DNA of 64,000 nt from Vibrio europaeus (GCF_001695575.1 NZ_LUAX01000007.1:1054001-1118000); one strand, 5' to 3'; positions 52,958 to 62,673 are shown, numbered from the stretch's first letter. The notes: generated by a model from the letters alone, not told the origin. Numbers and translations: made by a program.

Positions 52958-54856
52958 TCAAGCTTGATTTGAGTGAATCTGATAGCGATTTCGCCCCGCA
53001 TCTTTTGCTTGATATAGGGCGGCGTCAGCTTGGCCGAACACCGTTTCCCACTCATCGGCAAGATATTCTCTTTTACAAGAAGACGCGCCAATGGAGACAG
53101 TGATACTAAATTGTTGATCGTTTTGATACGCGATATGCTCTTCGACATTGGCTCTCAATCGCTCAAGGGTCTCTTCAAGTTTACTTAAATCTTCCATCGG
53201 CATGACTAAGACAAACTCTTCGCCCCCCCAGCGAACTAAGATATCTTTCTTGCGTAAGTTACTCTGTAGTGTCTCTACGGTTTCTTTGAGTACTAAGTCG
53301 CCGATTTCATGACCGTACTGATCGTTAAATAGCTTAAAGTGGTCAATATCGATCACGCTCACAACATAGACTGGGCTTTGCATCGTCGAAGGGGCTTGCT
53401 CTAACCAATTTTCTAAAAAACGTCGGTTATAAGCTCCGGTCAATGGGTCGGTAGTGTTTTGGTTACGCAACTCTAGGTTAGTACGTTTTAGATTTACAAC
53501 GCTGCGGATAACGAAAAATGCCAGTACACCAAACAGAGCGGCATAGAGGATCTCGCGTGAGCGTTGTTCCTTCAGCGTTATAGTCTGCAATTCATTTTTT
53601 GCTTCGAGTAGCTCTATCTCTCGCTTGTTTAGTCGTCTTTCCAGTGCACTTTTTTCGCTGAGTATGTCTTCATTGTAGGTCTGTCGATAGAAGTTTTTAC
53701 GCACCAAGTATTTTTGTTTCATAAACCTAAGTGCTTTTTCATAGTCCCCTAGTGCTTCGTGTGCCTGAACAAGCTTGGATAGCACGTCCATCTCCCAGAT
53801 GATTTCGTTACTTTCTGAAGCTTGCAGGATATACATGACCTTGTGGGCGTAAGTGATTGCCTGTTGATATTCCTTCTTAAGTAAATAGGCTCCTGCATAG
53901 GCTTCATAGCAGCTTGCTAGCATCAGGCTGGTTGAATTCTCTTCTGCTTGGACGACACAGCGCCCAGCCATCTCTAGAGCTTCTTTAGGCTGACCGACTT
54001 TAGAGAACATTTGCGACATATTGGACAGAGTCGAGATTTTGATTCGGTTCGATCCAGTTCGGTCTGCTTCCTCTAATGCCCGCTCCATATAGTACTTAGC
54101 TTGTTCATTTTGGTCAGTCGCGAAATAGATCGCACTCGAATTAGCAAACAAGATGGCTTCAAACAGGCTGTTATCGTATTGATTGTCATTGTAGAGTTTC
54201 AGCGCACGTTGAATATAGGTGTCGGCCCGCTCCCAATCTTCGGAAAGCATATAGACAGTGGCGATGTTGTTCAGCGTCATGGTGCTCTGAAAGTCATCGC
54301 CAATCTCGCTAACAAGCTCGTAAGCCGTTTTATAGTAGTTCAAGCTAGCTTTGATATTCGAACGCTGAATTTTAACATTGCCTAACCAACGATACGCGCG
54401 TGCTAGTAGGCGTCGATAGCCGATTTCTCTTGCTATCGGCACCACTTCATTGAGAAGGTATTCTGCTTGGAGTAACAAGTCTGAGTCTATTAGCCTAAGT
54501 GCCTGATTGAGCTTGGCCTCTGCAATTATCCAGTCAACATTGTTATCGACCCCTAGCTGCTCCATGTCAGGAATCGTGATGTTTTTAATTCCTTCATATT
54601 TTCTGAGGTTGCCGAGGGCAAAATAGTAAAGTGCTTCGGAGGAGGGAGATGCATCAGCAGGTAGCTTGTACTCTTCCAAGCTAACGGATTTTGGTTTACA
54701 AAGAGAATGGTAATAAAACTCAAGCATTCGGTGGTCTTGAGTTTCAATATGTGAGTACAAAAAATCCTGATCAGCCGCGACATTGCAGGCAGCAATAGAG
54801 GGCGCTGCAGCAATCGATGCCAAAATGGTAACCATTATGGTAAAAAGGCGTTTCAT
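52958..54856 (-). CDS. Periplasmic TPR sensor diguanylate cyclase
   Basis: This 632-residue protein has a signal peptide (to about 22). A long helical region to about 395 contains tetratricopeptide repeats (YRWLGNVKIQRSNIKASLNY, MTLNNIATVYMLSEDWERAD). A coiled stretch, a membrane helix near 430-450, and a GGDEF domain with intact GGEEF near residue 543 follow. The repeats probably bind a periplasmic peptide or protein and control c-di-GMP synthesis. It is convergent with the LysR gene. Confidence 0.88.
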   Translation of the reverse strand: MKRLFTIMVTILASIAAAPSIAACNVAADQDFLYSHIETQDHRMLEFYYHSLCKPKSVSLEEYKLPADASPSSEALYYFALGNLRKYEGIKNITIPDMEQLGVDNNVDWIIAEAKLNQALRLIDSDLLLQAEYLLNEVVPIAREIGYRRLLARAYRWLGNVKIQRSNIKASLNYYKTAYELVSEIGDDFQSTMTLNNIATVYMLSEDWERADTYIQRALKLYNDNQYDNSLFEAILFANSSAIYFATDQNEQAKYYMERALEEADRTGSNRIKISTLSNMSQMFSKVGQPKEALEMAGRCVVQAEENSTSLMLASCYEAYAGAYLLKKEYQQAITYAHKVMYILQASESNEIIWEMDVLSKLVQAHEALGDYEKALRFMKQKYLVRKNFYRQTYNEDILSEKSALERRLNKREIELLEAKNELQTITLKEQRSREILYAALFGVLAFFVIRSVVNLKRTNLELRNQNTTDPLTGAYNRRFLENWLEQAPSTMQSPVYVVSVIDIDHFKLFNDQYGHEIGDLVLKETVETLQSNLRKKDILVRWGGEEFVLVMPMEDLSKLEETLERLRANVEEHIAYQNDQQFSITVSIGASSCKREYLADEWETVFGQADAALYQAKDAGRNRYQIHSNQA

Positions 54857-55011
54857 TAAATCAGGTGATCTCTACATATTAGAAGATTAATGCTTTAGTT
54901 TATCATCTTATAAATAACCTGTGCAGAACTGTGGGCAATATTTAATAATGGTTTGTCCAGTCATTCCCATTTTATTTGCATGATTTTAAAAGCTTGTCTT
55001 AATACTATAGT

Positions 55012-56700
55012 TCACATCACGATGTGATTGAAATCAATCCAACCATTGGCAAGCTGTTCTGGTGCCGATATTTGGTCAGATATATTCAAGTCTTGTAGTG
55101 CATGATAGAGAGGTTGATATAAGTTCTTGGTGATCAGTTGTTGCTCAATTCTTTCTAACAATCTTAGCTGCTTACTTTCGTTTTTCTCAGCGATGGCTTC
55201 GATGACTTTTTGCTTCAACCAAAGTTTATTTTTATCCGATAGACAGGCTTGGTGGCAGTAATTACACAGTAGCCAATCAACCCAAGAAAACAGCGTATCT
55301 TCGCCAAATACTTCTCCACTGATGACAATATCCGCATTTTTGAACGTTTCAGGTCGATTGAACTCTGGGTACTCTAAAACTTGTATTTGGCAGTCGATGC
55401 CGAGTTGTTGCAAACAATCGGTAACGAGTTGTGCGGTGGCGATATTGGTTCCAAGCTGATAGGTGACAACAGCTAAGGGTTTTACCGGGCGTTTAAGATC
55501 CGCGAGAGTATGTTTGGCCCCAGATAAATCTTGCTCGGCAATAGGAGTCGGAGTTGAGAGCATACCTTGCGCGAGCGCGACAACTTCACAATCTTCCCCG
55601 CTAGGTGTGCCGATACTAAGCATAAGCGCTTGTAACCACTTGCGATGAGCTCGATTTCGCATCCAAGTATGATGGTGGGGATTAAGCATTGCATAGGTAC
55701 AACCCTGTTCCCATTTTTGTTTGGCGGTAAACTTCGCCGCCGATTTTTCTGCTAGGTGGCGACCATGAACCACATCGCAATTGAGTTCGAGAGTTTTGGC
55801 ATAATCACCTACATTCCATATTTCGACGCCATCGACCCAAGGCCTTAAGCCGTGATAGTGCGGGTTCACATTGAGTAATGTGCGCCATTCGGTTTGTTCT
55901 GACAGTAAAAAGGAGCCGCAGCCGAGTAATTTTCCGTCCTTCACTTTCGTTATGCCCATCGCACTATGACTCAGTAATCGAGGCAACAGAGCAGGCACAG
56001 TGTGGCTGGTAAATCTAATCCGAAGAGGGGTGATTACCTCCACTTGGTCTATCAATCGAAAAAGCTCGACTTGTGCTCCGCCTTGTTCCATCAAACGTTG
56101 AAAATGTGCCTTGATATCTTTTGCCTCTAGTTGGCTTCCATCATCAAATTTGAGCCCCTTTCTCAAGGTTATGATCAGACTGTCATCTTGCTGTTGCCAT
56201 GAGTGTGCCAGATCGCCATGCAAATTAGGTTGAGTTCGAAGCAAGTTCGCATATAGATAACTGGCGATGTGCAGTTCGGTACGGCGATTAATCTTGACTG
56301 GATCTAGGCAATGGGTGCCACGATAGAAAGGAATTTGTAAGATGTCTTGTTGAGTTTTTACTGGCTGATATTGGGAAAGATATTGGCTAAGAAAGCCCTC
56401 CCTTTCCTGTGCATCAACGAGAACAAGCGCAGCTTCCACATTACCTTGTTTAAGTAGGCTAGTCGCTTTCTGTTTTAAAACACCTTCAAGCGGTTGCTTT
56501 AATTTCGCTTGAGGTAAATTTCCGCGCCCAACCCCTGATTGCCATTCAATTTTCTCTTCTTCAACCAAGCGTTTAATTAGCAACTGTGCGTTACGACGCG
56601 TACAACGTAAAGCATGGCTGAATTGATCTAATGATACTTGAGTCCAATGTTGGAACGAGAGGTTATCACGGCAAAATGCCAGAGCATTCCAATAGCGCAT
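55012..56700 (-). CDS. SgrR family transcriptional regulator
   Basis: This 562-residue protein has an N-terminal SgrR winged-helix domain (QFSHALRCTRRNAQLLIKRL near residues 27-46) and a long C-terminal domain resembling extracellular solute-binding family 5 proteins (from about 155). This combination defines SgrR proteins, which in E. coli sense sugar phosphates and activate sgrS. No sgrS-like RNA was recognised. The gene is divergent from an MFS transporter with 90 nt between starts, the likely target. Confidence 0.86.
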   Translation of the reverse strand: MRYWNALAFCRDNLSFQHWTQVSLDQFSHALRCTRRNAQLLIKRLVEEEKIEWQSGVGRGNLPQAKLKQPLEGVLKQKATSLLKQGNVEAALVLVDAQEREGFLSQYLSQYQPVKTQQDILQIPFYRGTHCLDPVKINRRTELHIASYLYANLLRTQPNLHGDLAHSWQQQDDSLIITLRKGLKFDDGSQLEAKDIKAHFQRLMEQGGAQVELFRLIDQVEVITPLRIRFTSHTVPALLPRLLSHSAMGITKVKDGKLLGCGSFLLSEQTEWRTLLNVNPHYHGLRPWVDGVEIWNVGDYAKTLELNCDVVHGRHLAEKSAAKFTAKQKWEQGCTYAMLNPHHHTWMRNRAHRKWLQALMLSIGTPSGEDCEVVALAQGMLSTPTPIAEQDLSGAKHTLADLKRPVKPLAVVTYQLGTNIATAQLVTDCLQQLGIDCQIQVLEYPEFNRPETFKNADIVISGEVFGEDTLFSWVDWLLCNYCHQACLSDKNKLWLKQKVIEAIAEKNESKQLRLLERIEQQLITKNLYQPLYHALQDLNISDQISAPEQLANGWIDFNHIVM

Positions 56701-56790
56701 AAAGGTGAAATCCTAATTTTATATTTCTATTTTTCTTCATCTTTTAATCTCGATAATAAGAGATTCTATTCAGGATGAAAGGAGAAATAA

Positions 56791-58002
56791 ATGAATACGT
56801 TAGCTAAGCCTCAAACTTCAATTTGGCGTAACAGGCCATTTCAAATTCTATTTTCCAGCGCGTTGTTTGTTGCCTTTTCAGCGCAGATTTACAATCTCGC
56901 ATTACCGCTGTTGGTTTATGAACTGACGCAATCTTCAAAGATGATGGGGTGGATGCGCGCAGTGGAATTTTTGCCAAATTTACTCTTGGCACTGTTTGTC
57001 GGCGTGATAGTCGATCGCGTTGATAAGAAGCGCTGGTCACAAGCGATGTTGTTGGGTCAGTTGGTGGTTGTTTTGTGTTCGTATCTTGCAGTGGAGTGGC
57101 TAAGTGAGCCACTTTGGGTACTGTTTCCCGCGGCCTTTTTAATGATGGCGTTTAACTATGGCTATCACAATGCGCGCATGACGATGATGAAAAGAGCATT
57201 GGCTCCTGAAACGCAAAACACTGCGATAGCGCGGATGAGTTCGTTAAACAGTGTGATGGAAACGGTAGGGCCAGTGTTATCGGGAGCATTGATGCTGATG
57301 TCGACAATCCACAATGTTTTTCTTGCTGTGGCGGTGCTTCTATTGCTTTCATATTGGCAATTAGAAAGGTTAACGCTTGCTCCAAGTGAACCGCCAAAAA
57401 AGCAGAGTGTCTTTGCGGCATTACAAGAAGGTTGGACAGTGTTACGAGCGGAACGCAATATGTGGATTATCACTCTTGCGGTGATGGTGATTAACACCAC
57501 AGGAGCCGTTTTCTGGATCCAAGCGATATTCTACGCAAAGTCGGTGCTTGAGTTTAACGCTTTGGAGGTGAGTTACCTGATCGCCGCATCGGGTATTGGT
57601 GGGCTTTTGGGGTCATTCAGTGCAGACAAATTACGCGCAAGGTTGGGTTTAGGCGTGGTTCTGATTGGCTCAATAGTTTTGGAATCTCTTGGCTTTATTC
57701 TCCCCCTAATCATCAACAATGTCTGGGGTATGGCTGCGGTATTTTTATGGATTTCTGCCGTTGGTTTGTATAGCAGTATTTGTATCTGGAGCTACCGACA
57801 GGAAGCGTTTGAAGAGAAGTTTTTAGGTAGAGTTGCAGGTATCACGGGTTCGCTATTTAAGTTGCTGATGCCTTTTGGCTTGGCGGCATCGGGTTATTTG
57901 ATTGCGCACTTCGGCATCGAAGCCATCTTTATATCTTGTTTTGTCGTTCAATTATTCGTTGGATTGGGTCTACTGTGTTCTCAAGTAAGACGAATTGCAT
58001 AG
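56791..58002 (+). CDS. MFS transporter (drug/siderophore-exporter-like)
   Basis: This 403-residue protein has 12 predicted membrane helices and an N-terminal pattern (QIYNLALPLLVYELTQSSKMM, VDRVDKKRWSQ) of the EntS-like/MFS_3 branch. A GAAAGGAG site precedes the ATG. It is divergent from the SgrR-type gene, so it probably exports a metabolite whose build-up SgrR senses. Substrate is unknown. Confidence 0.82.
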   Translation: MNTLAKPQTSIWRNRPFQILFSSALFVAFSAQIYNLALPLLVYELTQSSKMMGWMRAVEFLPNLLLALFVGVIVDRVDKKRWSQAMLLGQLVVVLCSYLAVEWLSEPLWVLFPAAFLMMAFNYGYHNARMTMMKRALAPETQNTAIARMSSLNSVMETVGPVLSGALMLMSTIHNVFLAVAVLLLLSYWQLERLTLAPSEPPKKQSVFAALQEGWTVLRAERNMWIITLAVMVINTTGAVFWIQAIFYAKSVLEFNALEVSYLIAASGIGGLLGSFSADKLRARLGLGVVLIGSIVLESLGFILPLIINNVWGMAAVFLWISAVGLYSSICIWSYRQEAFEEKFLGRVAGITGSLFKLLMPFGLAASGYLIAHFGIEAIFISCFVVQLFVGLGLLCSQVRRIA

Positions 58003-58092
58003 AGTTAACTTTACATACATTTACGCTCTCAATGTGTTTCTTTACTTGCCACCATCTAGACTATGATTACGTTGAGCAAACAAGGAACGACA

Positions 58093-59580
58093 ATGAAAAA
58101 TGCACCAATAAACAGTTTGTTAGCTATGGCTTGTTTCGCCGTATGGTCTAGTGCGGCTAATGCAAACGATCTAACCACACCGATAGTAGATACCAACCAA
58201 AGCCAATGTTTTGGGCTTAGAAACACATTGAGCTCTTGTCCCTCTTCTTCTGATGACACTTTTGGACAAGACGCTCAATATCAAGGCAATACCCCAAGCT
58301 ACACCAAAAATAGTAATGGTACCGTAAGTGACAAGGTGACGGGTCTTATGTGGACACAGTCAACCGATCTCAATGGCGATGGCAAGATAGATGCACAAGA
58401 TAAGCTGAGCTATGACGATGCGTTGGATTACGTCGCCTCATTGAATCACGGTGGATATAGCGATTGGCGCTTGCCCTCGATTAAAGCGCTCTATTCTTTG
58501 ATTTTGTTTGATGGCCAAGACCCAAGTGGTGTTAATCAGTCCGGCACCGTTAAGATGATTCCTTTCCTTGATGCAAGGTACTTCGATATGAATGCGGGAG
58601 ATGTTCATTCTGGCGAAAGGCTGATTGACAGTCAGTTTGTGTCGAGCACCAAGTATGTTTCTACCACCATGAACAAAGACGAAACGGTATTTGGCGTAAA
58701 CTTTATTGATGGACGCATTAAGGGTTATGGCATTGCGAGCCCGCGTGGTGGTGACAAAACCTTTTATGTTCTCGCCGTGCGCGGTAACCCAGATTACGGC
58801 ATCAACCAATTTACAGATAATAACAACGGCACCATTACTGATAGTGCAACGAGCCTTATCTGGCAGCAGTCTGATAGCCAATCGCAGATGGATTTTCCTC
58901 AAGCCTTGGCCTACTGTGAAAACCTTGAACTGGCGGGCCGAAGCGACTGGAGGCTACCAAGCGTGAAGGAACTGCAATCTATCGTTGATTACACGCGTTC
59001 GCCTGCCACGAGTAACAGCGCTGCAATTGACCCAATTTTCAATACGACTGCGATCACCAGTGAAGCAAACCGCGAGGATTACGCGAACTACTGGAGTAGC
59101 ACGACTCACGAAAACATGAGAAATGGTGGGCATGGTGCGTATGTCGCCTTCGGGTCATCCTTAGGTTATATGCGTAATGCATGGATTGACGTTCATGGTG
59201 CGGGATCTCAGCGTAGTGATCCTAAAACCGGAGACGCGAGTCAATACCCGACTGGACACGGCCCTCAGGGAGATGCGATTCGAATTGATAACATGGTTCG
59301 ATGTGTTGCTGGCGGCGGTGTCGAGTTTGTTCAGCAGCCAACTTTAGCGAAGCGACTGGCAGAAAGTTACCAAAATGGTGATACTGCTTCTTCTATGTCG
59401 TCAAAAGGTAAGCAAAATATGGCTGGCTCGAACAACGGACACTTTTCGCGCATGGATCGAAATGGTGACGGCAAAATCTCTCGACTTGAAGCTAAAGGCA
59501 AGTTGGCGAAAGATTTCAGTCGATTTGATAGAAACAATGATGGCTATTTGACCCAAGCGGAGATGCCAAGTAGAAAATAG
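58093..59580 (+). CDS. Secreted DUF1566 (Lcl-like) protein with EF-hand loops
   Basis: This protein of about 495 residues has a signal peptide (to about residue 25). Two DUF1566/Lcl repeats follow, each with DWRLPS (near 118 and 282) and a nearby tryptophan-rich LMWTQS or LIWQQS. One calcium-binding loop (DLNGDGKIDAQDK) sits in the first repeat, and two more (DRNGDGKISRLE, DRNNDGYLTQAE) are at the C-terminus. Lcl-type repeats occur in adhesins and surface proteins. The ATG at 58093 has an AAGGAAC site; an upstream ATG at 58063 is not preferred. Calcium binding at the tail could control folding outside the cell. Confidence 0.82.
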   Translation: MKNAPINSLLAMACFAVWSSAANANDLTTPIVDTNQSQCFGLRNTLSSCPSSSDDTFGQDAQYQGNTPSYTKNSNGTVSDKVTGLMWTQSTDLNGDGKIDAQDKLSYDDALDYVASLNHGGYSDWRLPSIKALYSLILFDGQDPSGVNQSGTVKMIPFLDARYFDMNAGDVHSGERLIDSQFVSSTKYVSTTMNKDETVFGVNFIDGRIKGYGIASPRGGDKTFYVLAVRGNPDYGINQFTDNNNGTITDSATSLIWQQSDSQSQMDFPQALAYCENLELAGRSDWRLPSVKELQSIVDYTRSPATSNSAAIDPIFNTTAITSEANREDYANYWSSTTHENMRNGGHGAYVAFGSSLGYMRNAWIDVHGAGSQRSDPKTGDASQYPTGHGPQGDAIRIDNMVRCVAGGGVEFVQQPTLAKRLAESYQNGDTASSMSSKGKQNMAGSNNGHFSRMDRNGDGKISRLEAKGKLAKDFSRFDRNNDGYLTQAEMPSRK

Positions 59581-59589
59581 CGAGTCTAC

Positions 59590-59620
59590 TTGACCCGTCT
59601 ATAGCTTTATAGTTTAGAGT
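59590..59620 (+). promoter_or_regulatory. MerR-type promoter of the regulator-methyltransferase gene
   Basis: TTGACC and TAGAGT are separated by exactly 19 bases (59596-59614) containing CTATAGCTTTATAG. The over-long spacer with a dyad is characteristic of MerR-controlled promoters. Nearly the same sequence stands before the GNAT gene at 60843-60873. Confidence 0.7.
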
Positions 59621-59641
59621 TAATGGTATCGACTAGAAGCT

Positions 59642-60823
59642 ATGAGTGAACGGATGTACAAGATCTCTCAATTAGCAGAGCGGGCGGGGATTTCTCGTAC
59701 CACTCTGCTTTATTACGAAAAGCTAGGCATTATTAAAGGAGCGAGACAAGCGAACGGCTATCGTTCCTACAGCGACAAAGATCTCCAGCGTTTGCTCTTG
59801 CTGCAAAAATTGCAGGCTGGCGGTTTGACGCTGAAAGAGTGTCAGGCTTGCTTAGACGCACAAATCAATCGTGATGTATTGAAAGACAGGCTGACTCAGC
59901 TCGATCTAGAAATCTCGCAAAAACAAAAATCCCGCGAACTGCTCGCCGCGCTATTAGGCGAAAGTTCACTTAGCGAGTGGCACGATACTCTCGACCAACT
60001 TGCTCCTGATGCGCATTTAGACTGGCTGATCAAACAAGGTTTTGATGAGAAGCAGGCTATGCGTTTGAAATGGTTATCAAAAGATATGAATGAACATGAT
60101 CGCTATATGCGAGACTTTGATTTGGTTTTCAGCCAACTGACGTGTTGGGGACCCGGAAGCCAACAAGATACACGTTCAGCGATTCAGAAACTGCCCTTTT
60201 CATCTAAGCATATTTTAGAAATTGGCTGTGGGCAGGGCATTGCGACCCGAACACTGCTAGAGCATACCCAAGCGCATATTACAGCGGTCGATAACGAAGA
60301 GTATGCATTAGAGAATATTAATCTAATCATGCAGCAACTCGGTGAAACAAAACGTGTAACTACCGTTTGCGCCAATATGGCGAAACTGCCATTTGAATCT
60401 AAGCAGTTTGACCTGATTTGGTGTGAGACCAGTGCGTACATTATGGGAGTTGAGAATGCTCTTAAGGAGTGGCGACATCTCTTGTCCGATGATGGTTATC
60501 TAGTGCTGAGTGATTTGATCTGGAGTGTTGAGGAGCCATCGTCCGATGCCATGAGCTTTTGGCACAAAGAGTACCCCGATATGACCACAGAAGAGACGCG
60601 CATTGAGCAAGCAAAGCGAGCTGGATATACGCTAGTCGATTCATTCCCTGTCAGTGCTCAAGCTTGGGACAACTACTACCAACCGCTAAAAGCTCGGGTG
60701 AATGAGCTCGCGCACGAGTTAGCTGGCTCATCTGCTCTCGCGGATTTGAACCGCGAGATCTCTGCTTATGACAACCGCAATGGTGAGTTCAACTATCAGA
60801 TATTTATTCTTAAAACAGGGTGA
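59642..60823 (+). CDS. MerR regulator fused to a SAM-dependent methyltransferase
   Basis: This 393-residue protein begins with a MerR helix-turn-helix (ISRTTLLYYEKLGIIKGARQ) and a dimerisation helix to about 100. A linker follows, then a class I methyltransferase domain with motif I ILEIGCGQGI at 191-200, VDNEEYALENI, and LIWCETSAYIMG. One chain could thus sense a compound and methylate it, or use the methyltransferase fold only as a ligand-binding domain. The start has a suitable purine-rich upstream region. Its own promoter and that of the downstream GNAT gene carry matching 19-bp-spacer elements. Confidence 0.88.
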   Translation: MSERMYKISQLAERAGISRTTLLYYEKLGIIKGARQANGYRSYSDKDLQRLLLLQKLQAGGLTLKECQACLDAQINRDVLKDRLTQLDLEISQKQKSRELLAALLGESSLSEWHDTLDQLAPDAHLDWLIKQGFDEKQAMRLKWLSKDMNEHDRYMRDFDLVFSQLTCWGPGSQQDTRSAIQKLPFSSKHILEIGCGQGIATRTLLEHTQAHITAVDNEEYALENINLIMQQLGETKRVTTVCANMAKLPFESKQFDLIWCETSAYIMGVENALKEWRHLLSDDGYLVLSDLIWSVEEPSSDAMSFWHKEYPDMTTEETRIEQAKRAGYTLVDSFPVSAQAWDNYYQPLKARVNELAHELAGSSALADLNREISAYDNRNGEFNYQIFILKTG

Positions 60824-60842
60824 ATTTTTTGATCAGTCAGTG

Positions 60843-60873
60843 TTGACCTGTCTACAGCTTTACAGTTTAAGCT
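60843..60873 (+). promoter_or_regulatory. MerR-type promoter of the GNAT gene
   Basis: TTGACC and TAAGCT are 19 bases apart (60849-60867), and the spacer GTCTACAGCTTTACAGTT differs from that at 59597-59614 by only two bases. It lies between the MerR-methyltransferase stop and the GNAT start, so the same regulator probably controls both genes. Confidence 0.7.
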
Positions 60874-60903
60874 GCGCGCATAAACTTTAAAGAGGAACAC
60901 ACT

Positions 60904-61440
60904 ATGAACTACGGCCTATTTAATCCGAAAGAGACAGACGAACTTATTCAGTTATTCACTAAAACCTTTGGGGATTCTGAAGGCGTCGAAGAAGGAAAAG
61001 TTATTGGCACTCTAGTGAACACACTAGTAGAGACGACACCAGAGCAAGACATCGCGATTTTTGTTGCGAGAGAGGAGCAAAAGATTGTTGCGAGCATTCT
61101 ATTTACTCGCCTTGCTTTTGAGGAGGAACACGCAAGTTTCTTGATGGCACCGGTAGCGGTTAGCACTGAGTATCAAGGACAGGGTATTGGGCAAGCATTA
61201 ATCCGTCATGGCATAGAGGCGATGCGCAGCCAAGGTGTGAAATTAGCTTTCACATATGGTGATCCAAATTTCTACACTAGAGTGGGTTTCAATCCGACGT
61301 CTGAAGAGCAGTTTAAGGCACCGTTAACACTGAGCTTCCCTCACGGTTGGATGGTGCAGTCATTATATTCAGACACGATTCAAGCGCTTGAAAGTCGCCC
61401 AACCTGCGTCGAAGGGTTTAACAATCCTGCGCTTTGGTAA
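60904..61440 (+). CDS. GNAT family N-acetyltransferase
   Basis: This 178-residue acetyltransferase has the acetyl-CoA-binding block VSTEYQGQGIGQALIRHGIE near 96-115 and the following TYGDPNFYTRVGFNPTSEE, the pattern of YhbS-like GNAT proteins. An AGAGGAAC site precedes the ATG. Its own MerR-type promoter matches that of the upstream regulator-methyltransferase gene, so acetylation and methylation may act on the same inducing compound. A strong terminator follows. Confidence 0.88.
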   Translation: MNYGLFNPKETDELIQLFTKTFGDSEGVEEGKVIGTLVNTLVETTPEQDIAIFVAREEQKIVASILFTRLAFEEEHASFLMAPVAVSTEYQGQGIGQALIRHGIEAMRSQGVKLAFTYGDPNFYTRVGFNPTSEEQFKAPLTLSFPHGWMVQSLYSDTIQALESRPTCVEGFNNPALW

Positions 61441-61458
61441 TGAGTCAAACGTTAAAAT

Positions 61459-61485
61459 GCCGACAATTCAGTTGTCGGCTTTTTT
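61459..61485 (+). terminator. Rho-independent terminator
   Basis: GCCGACAA pairs with TTGTCGGC around a five-base loop, followed by TTTTTT, 18 nt after the GNAT stop. Confidence 0.92.
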
Positions 61486-61607
61486 GTGTTTGATAAGAAA
61501 TCGTCAGTGGGATAGCGTTTTTTGGCTTTCGCTTTAGGTTTGAATGGTCATCAACAAGGCATCAGTCTATTATTCAGGGCAGTGCATCATCAGGATAAAG
61601 GAATCGT

Positions 61608-62225
61608 ATGAAGCTAACGTTTGGAGTCATACTAAGCTTATGGGCTTGTCTAGCCCTTGCAGAGCCCGCAGAAGAAGCGCGCGACAATGCGTTTATCAAT
61701 GTAAATATGACGTTAGAGCTGGATGGAATCGAAGGCGCGATTCAGGATACCCGTCAGTCTCTCGACCAAGTTGGCGTTGCGCTTAACAGCATCGCACAAA
61801 GTGGAAACTTGAATGATGAGCAACAACAGCTATTGACTGACACCGTAGATAACCTTAATCAGCTGGTGGTATTGTCTAAACAGTCGGTAGCCGCAATGCC
61901 GGGGGCGTTTGAACATTCTAGGCAAACTGTTGCGACAGAAAGTGAACGCTTTCTCAATGACTTACGTTCACAAATTTTGCTGGTTATCGGCGTTATAGGA
62001 CTAGTCATTGTGTTGATCATTGCTGCGATTGCATGGTTGATTTTACGCCCAATGCAAGAAACACTGGTTCGAGCAACGCAGAATATTTCTTCGATGGCTG
62101 GCGCGATTAAGACTACCGCTCAGGCATTGGATTCAATATCGAGCCAACAGCAAGAGATTTCCAAACGTTTAGAGTTGGTCGGTGACCACAATGGCGACAA
62201 TCAATCAGGTTCGAACAAGGACTAA
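61608..62225 (+). CDS. Hypothetical exported, membrane-anchored coiled-coil protein
   Basis: I do not recognise this 205-residue protein. It has a signal peptide (LWACLALAEP near residue 18), a helical periplasmic region to about 120, one strong membrane helix near 122-148 (LLVIGVIGLVIVLIIAAIAW), and a cytoplasmic coiled coil with a polar tail. The layout resembles a chemoreceptor without its signalling tip. It lies 11 nt upstream of a VOC gene and probably shares its transcript. Confidence 0.7.
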   Translation: MKLTFGVILSLWACLALAEPAEEARDNAFINVNMTLELDGIEGAIQDTRQSLDQVGVALNSIAQSGNLNDEQQQLLTDTVDNLNQLVVLSKQSVAAMPGAFEHSRQTVATESERFLNDLRSQILLVIGVIGLVIVLIIAAIAWLILRPMQETLVRATQNISSMAGAIKTTAQALDSISSQQQEISKRLELVGDHNGDNQSGSNKD

Positions 62226-62236
62226 AGGAGAGGGTT

Positions 62237-62665
62237 ATGGAACCACGTGTCAGCATAATTACTTTAGGGGTGCAGGATTTGGAGCGCTCATATCAGTTTT
62301 ATTCCAAGCTAGGTTTTCCTTCCTCCAAAAATCCTGAAGAGGGGATCATCTTTTTCAAAACGGGTGGCGTGTGCTTAGCTTTGTATCCGTTAGATGCATT
62401 AGCAAAAGATGTTTCGCCGGATATGGCGGTTGTCAAAGAGGGCTTTAGTGGGGTGACGCTCGCACACAATACCCGTTCAAAGCAGGAAGTGGATGACGTG
62501 TTAGCGCTTGCTGTCAGTGCAGGAGCCAAGCTAGAAAAACCAGCGCAGGATGTGTTCTGGGGTGGCTACAGCGGTTATTTCTCTGATCCTGATGGTTATT
62601 TATGGGAAGTGGCCTACGCCGATTTTTGGCAGTTCAATCAAGACGGCTCACTGGTGATTGAATAG
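62237..62665 (+). CDS. VOC family protein
   Basis: This 142-residue vicinal oxygen chelate protein has the N-terminal strand VSIITLGVQDLERSYQFYSK and the C-terminal FSDPDGYLWEVAYA, with a glutamate as probable metal ligand. The usual first histidine position reads ITLGV, so metal binding may be incomplete. An AAGGAGAGGG site precedes the ATG. Function is unknown, with glyoxalase-like or drug-binding roles possible. A second VOC gene follows 8 nt downstream. Confidence 0.85.
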   Translation: MEPRVSIITLGVQDLERSYQFYSKLGFPSSKNPEEGIIFFKTGGVCLALYPLDALAKDVSPDMAVVKEGFSGVTLAHNTRSKQEVDDVLALAVSAGAKLEKPAQDVFWGGYSGYFSDPDGYLWEVAYADFWQFNQDGSLVIE

Positions 62666-62673
62666 GAGGATTC

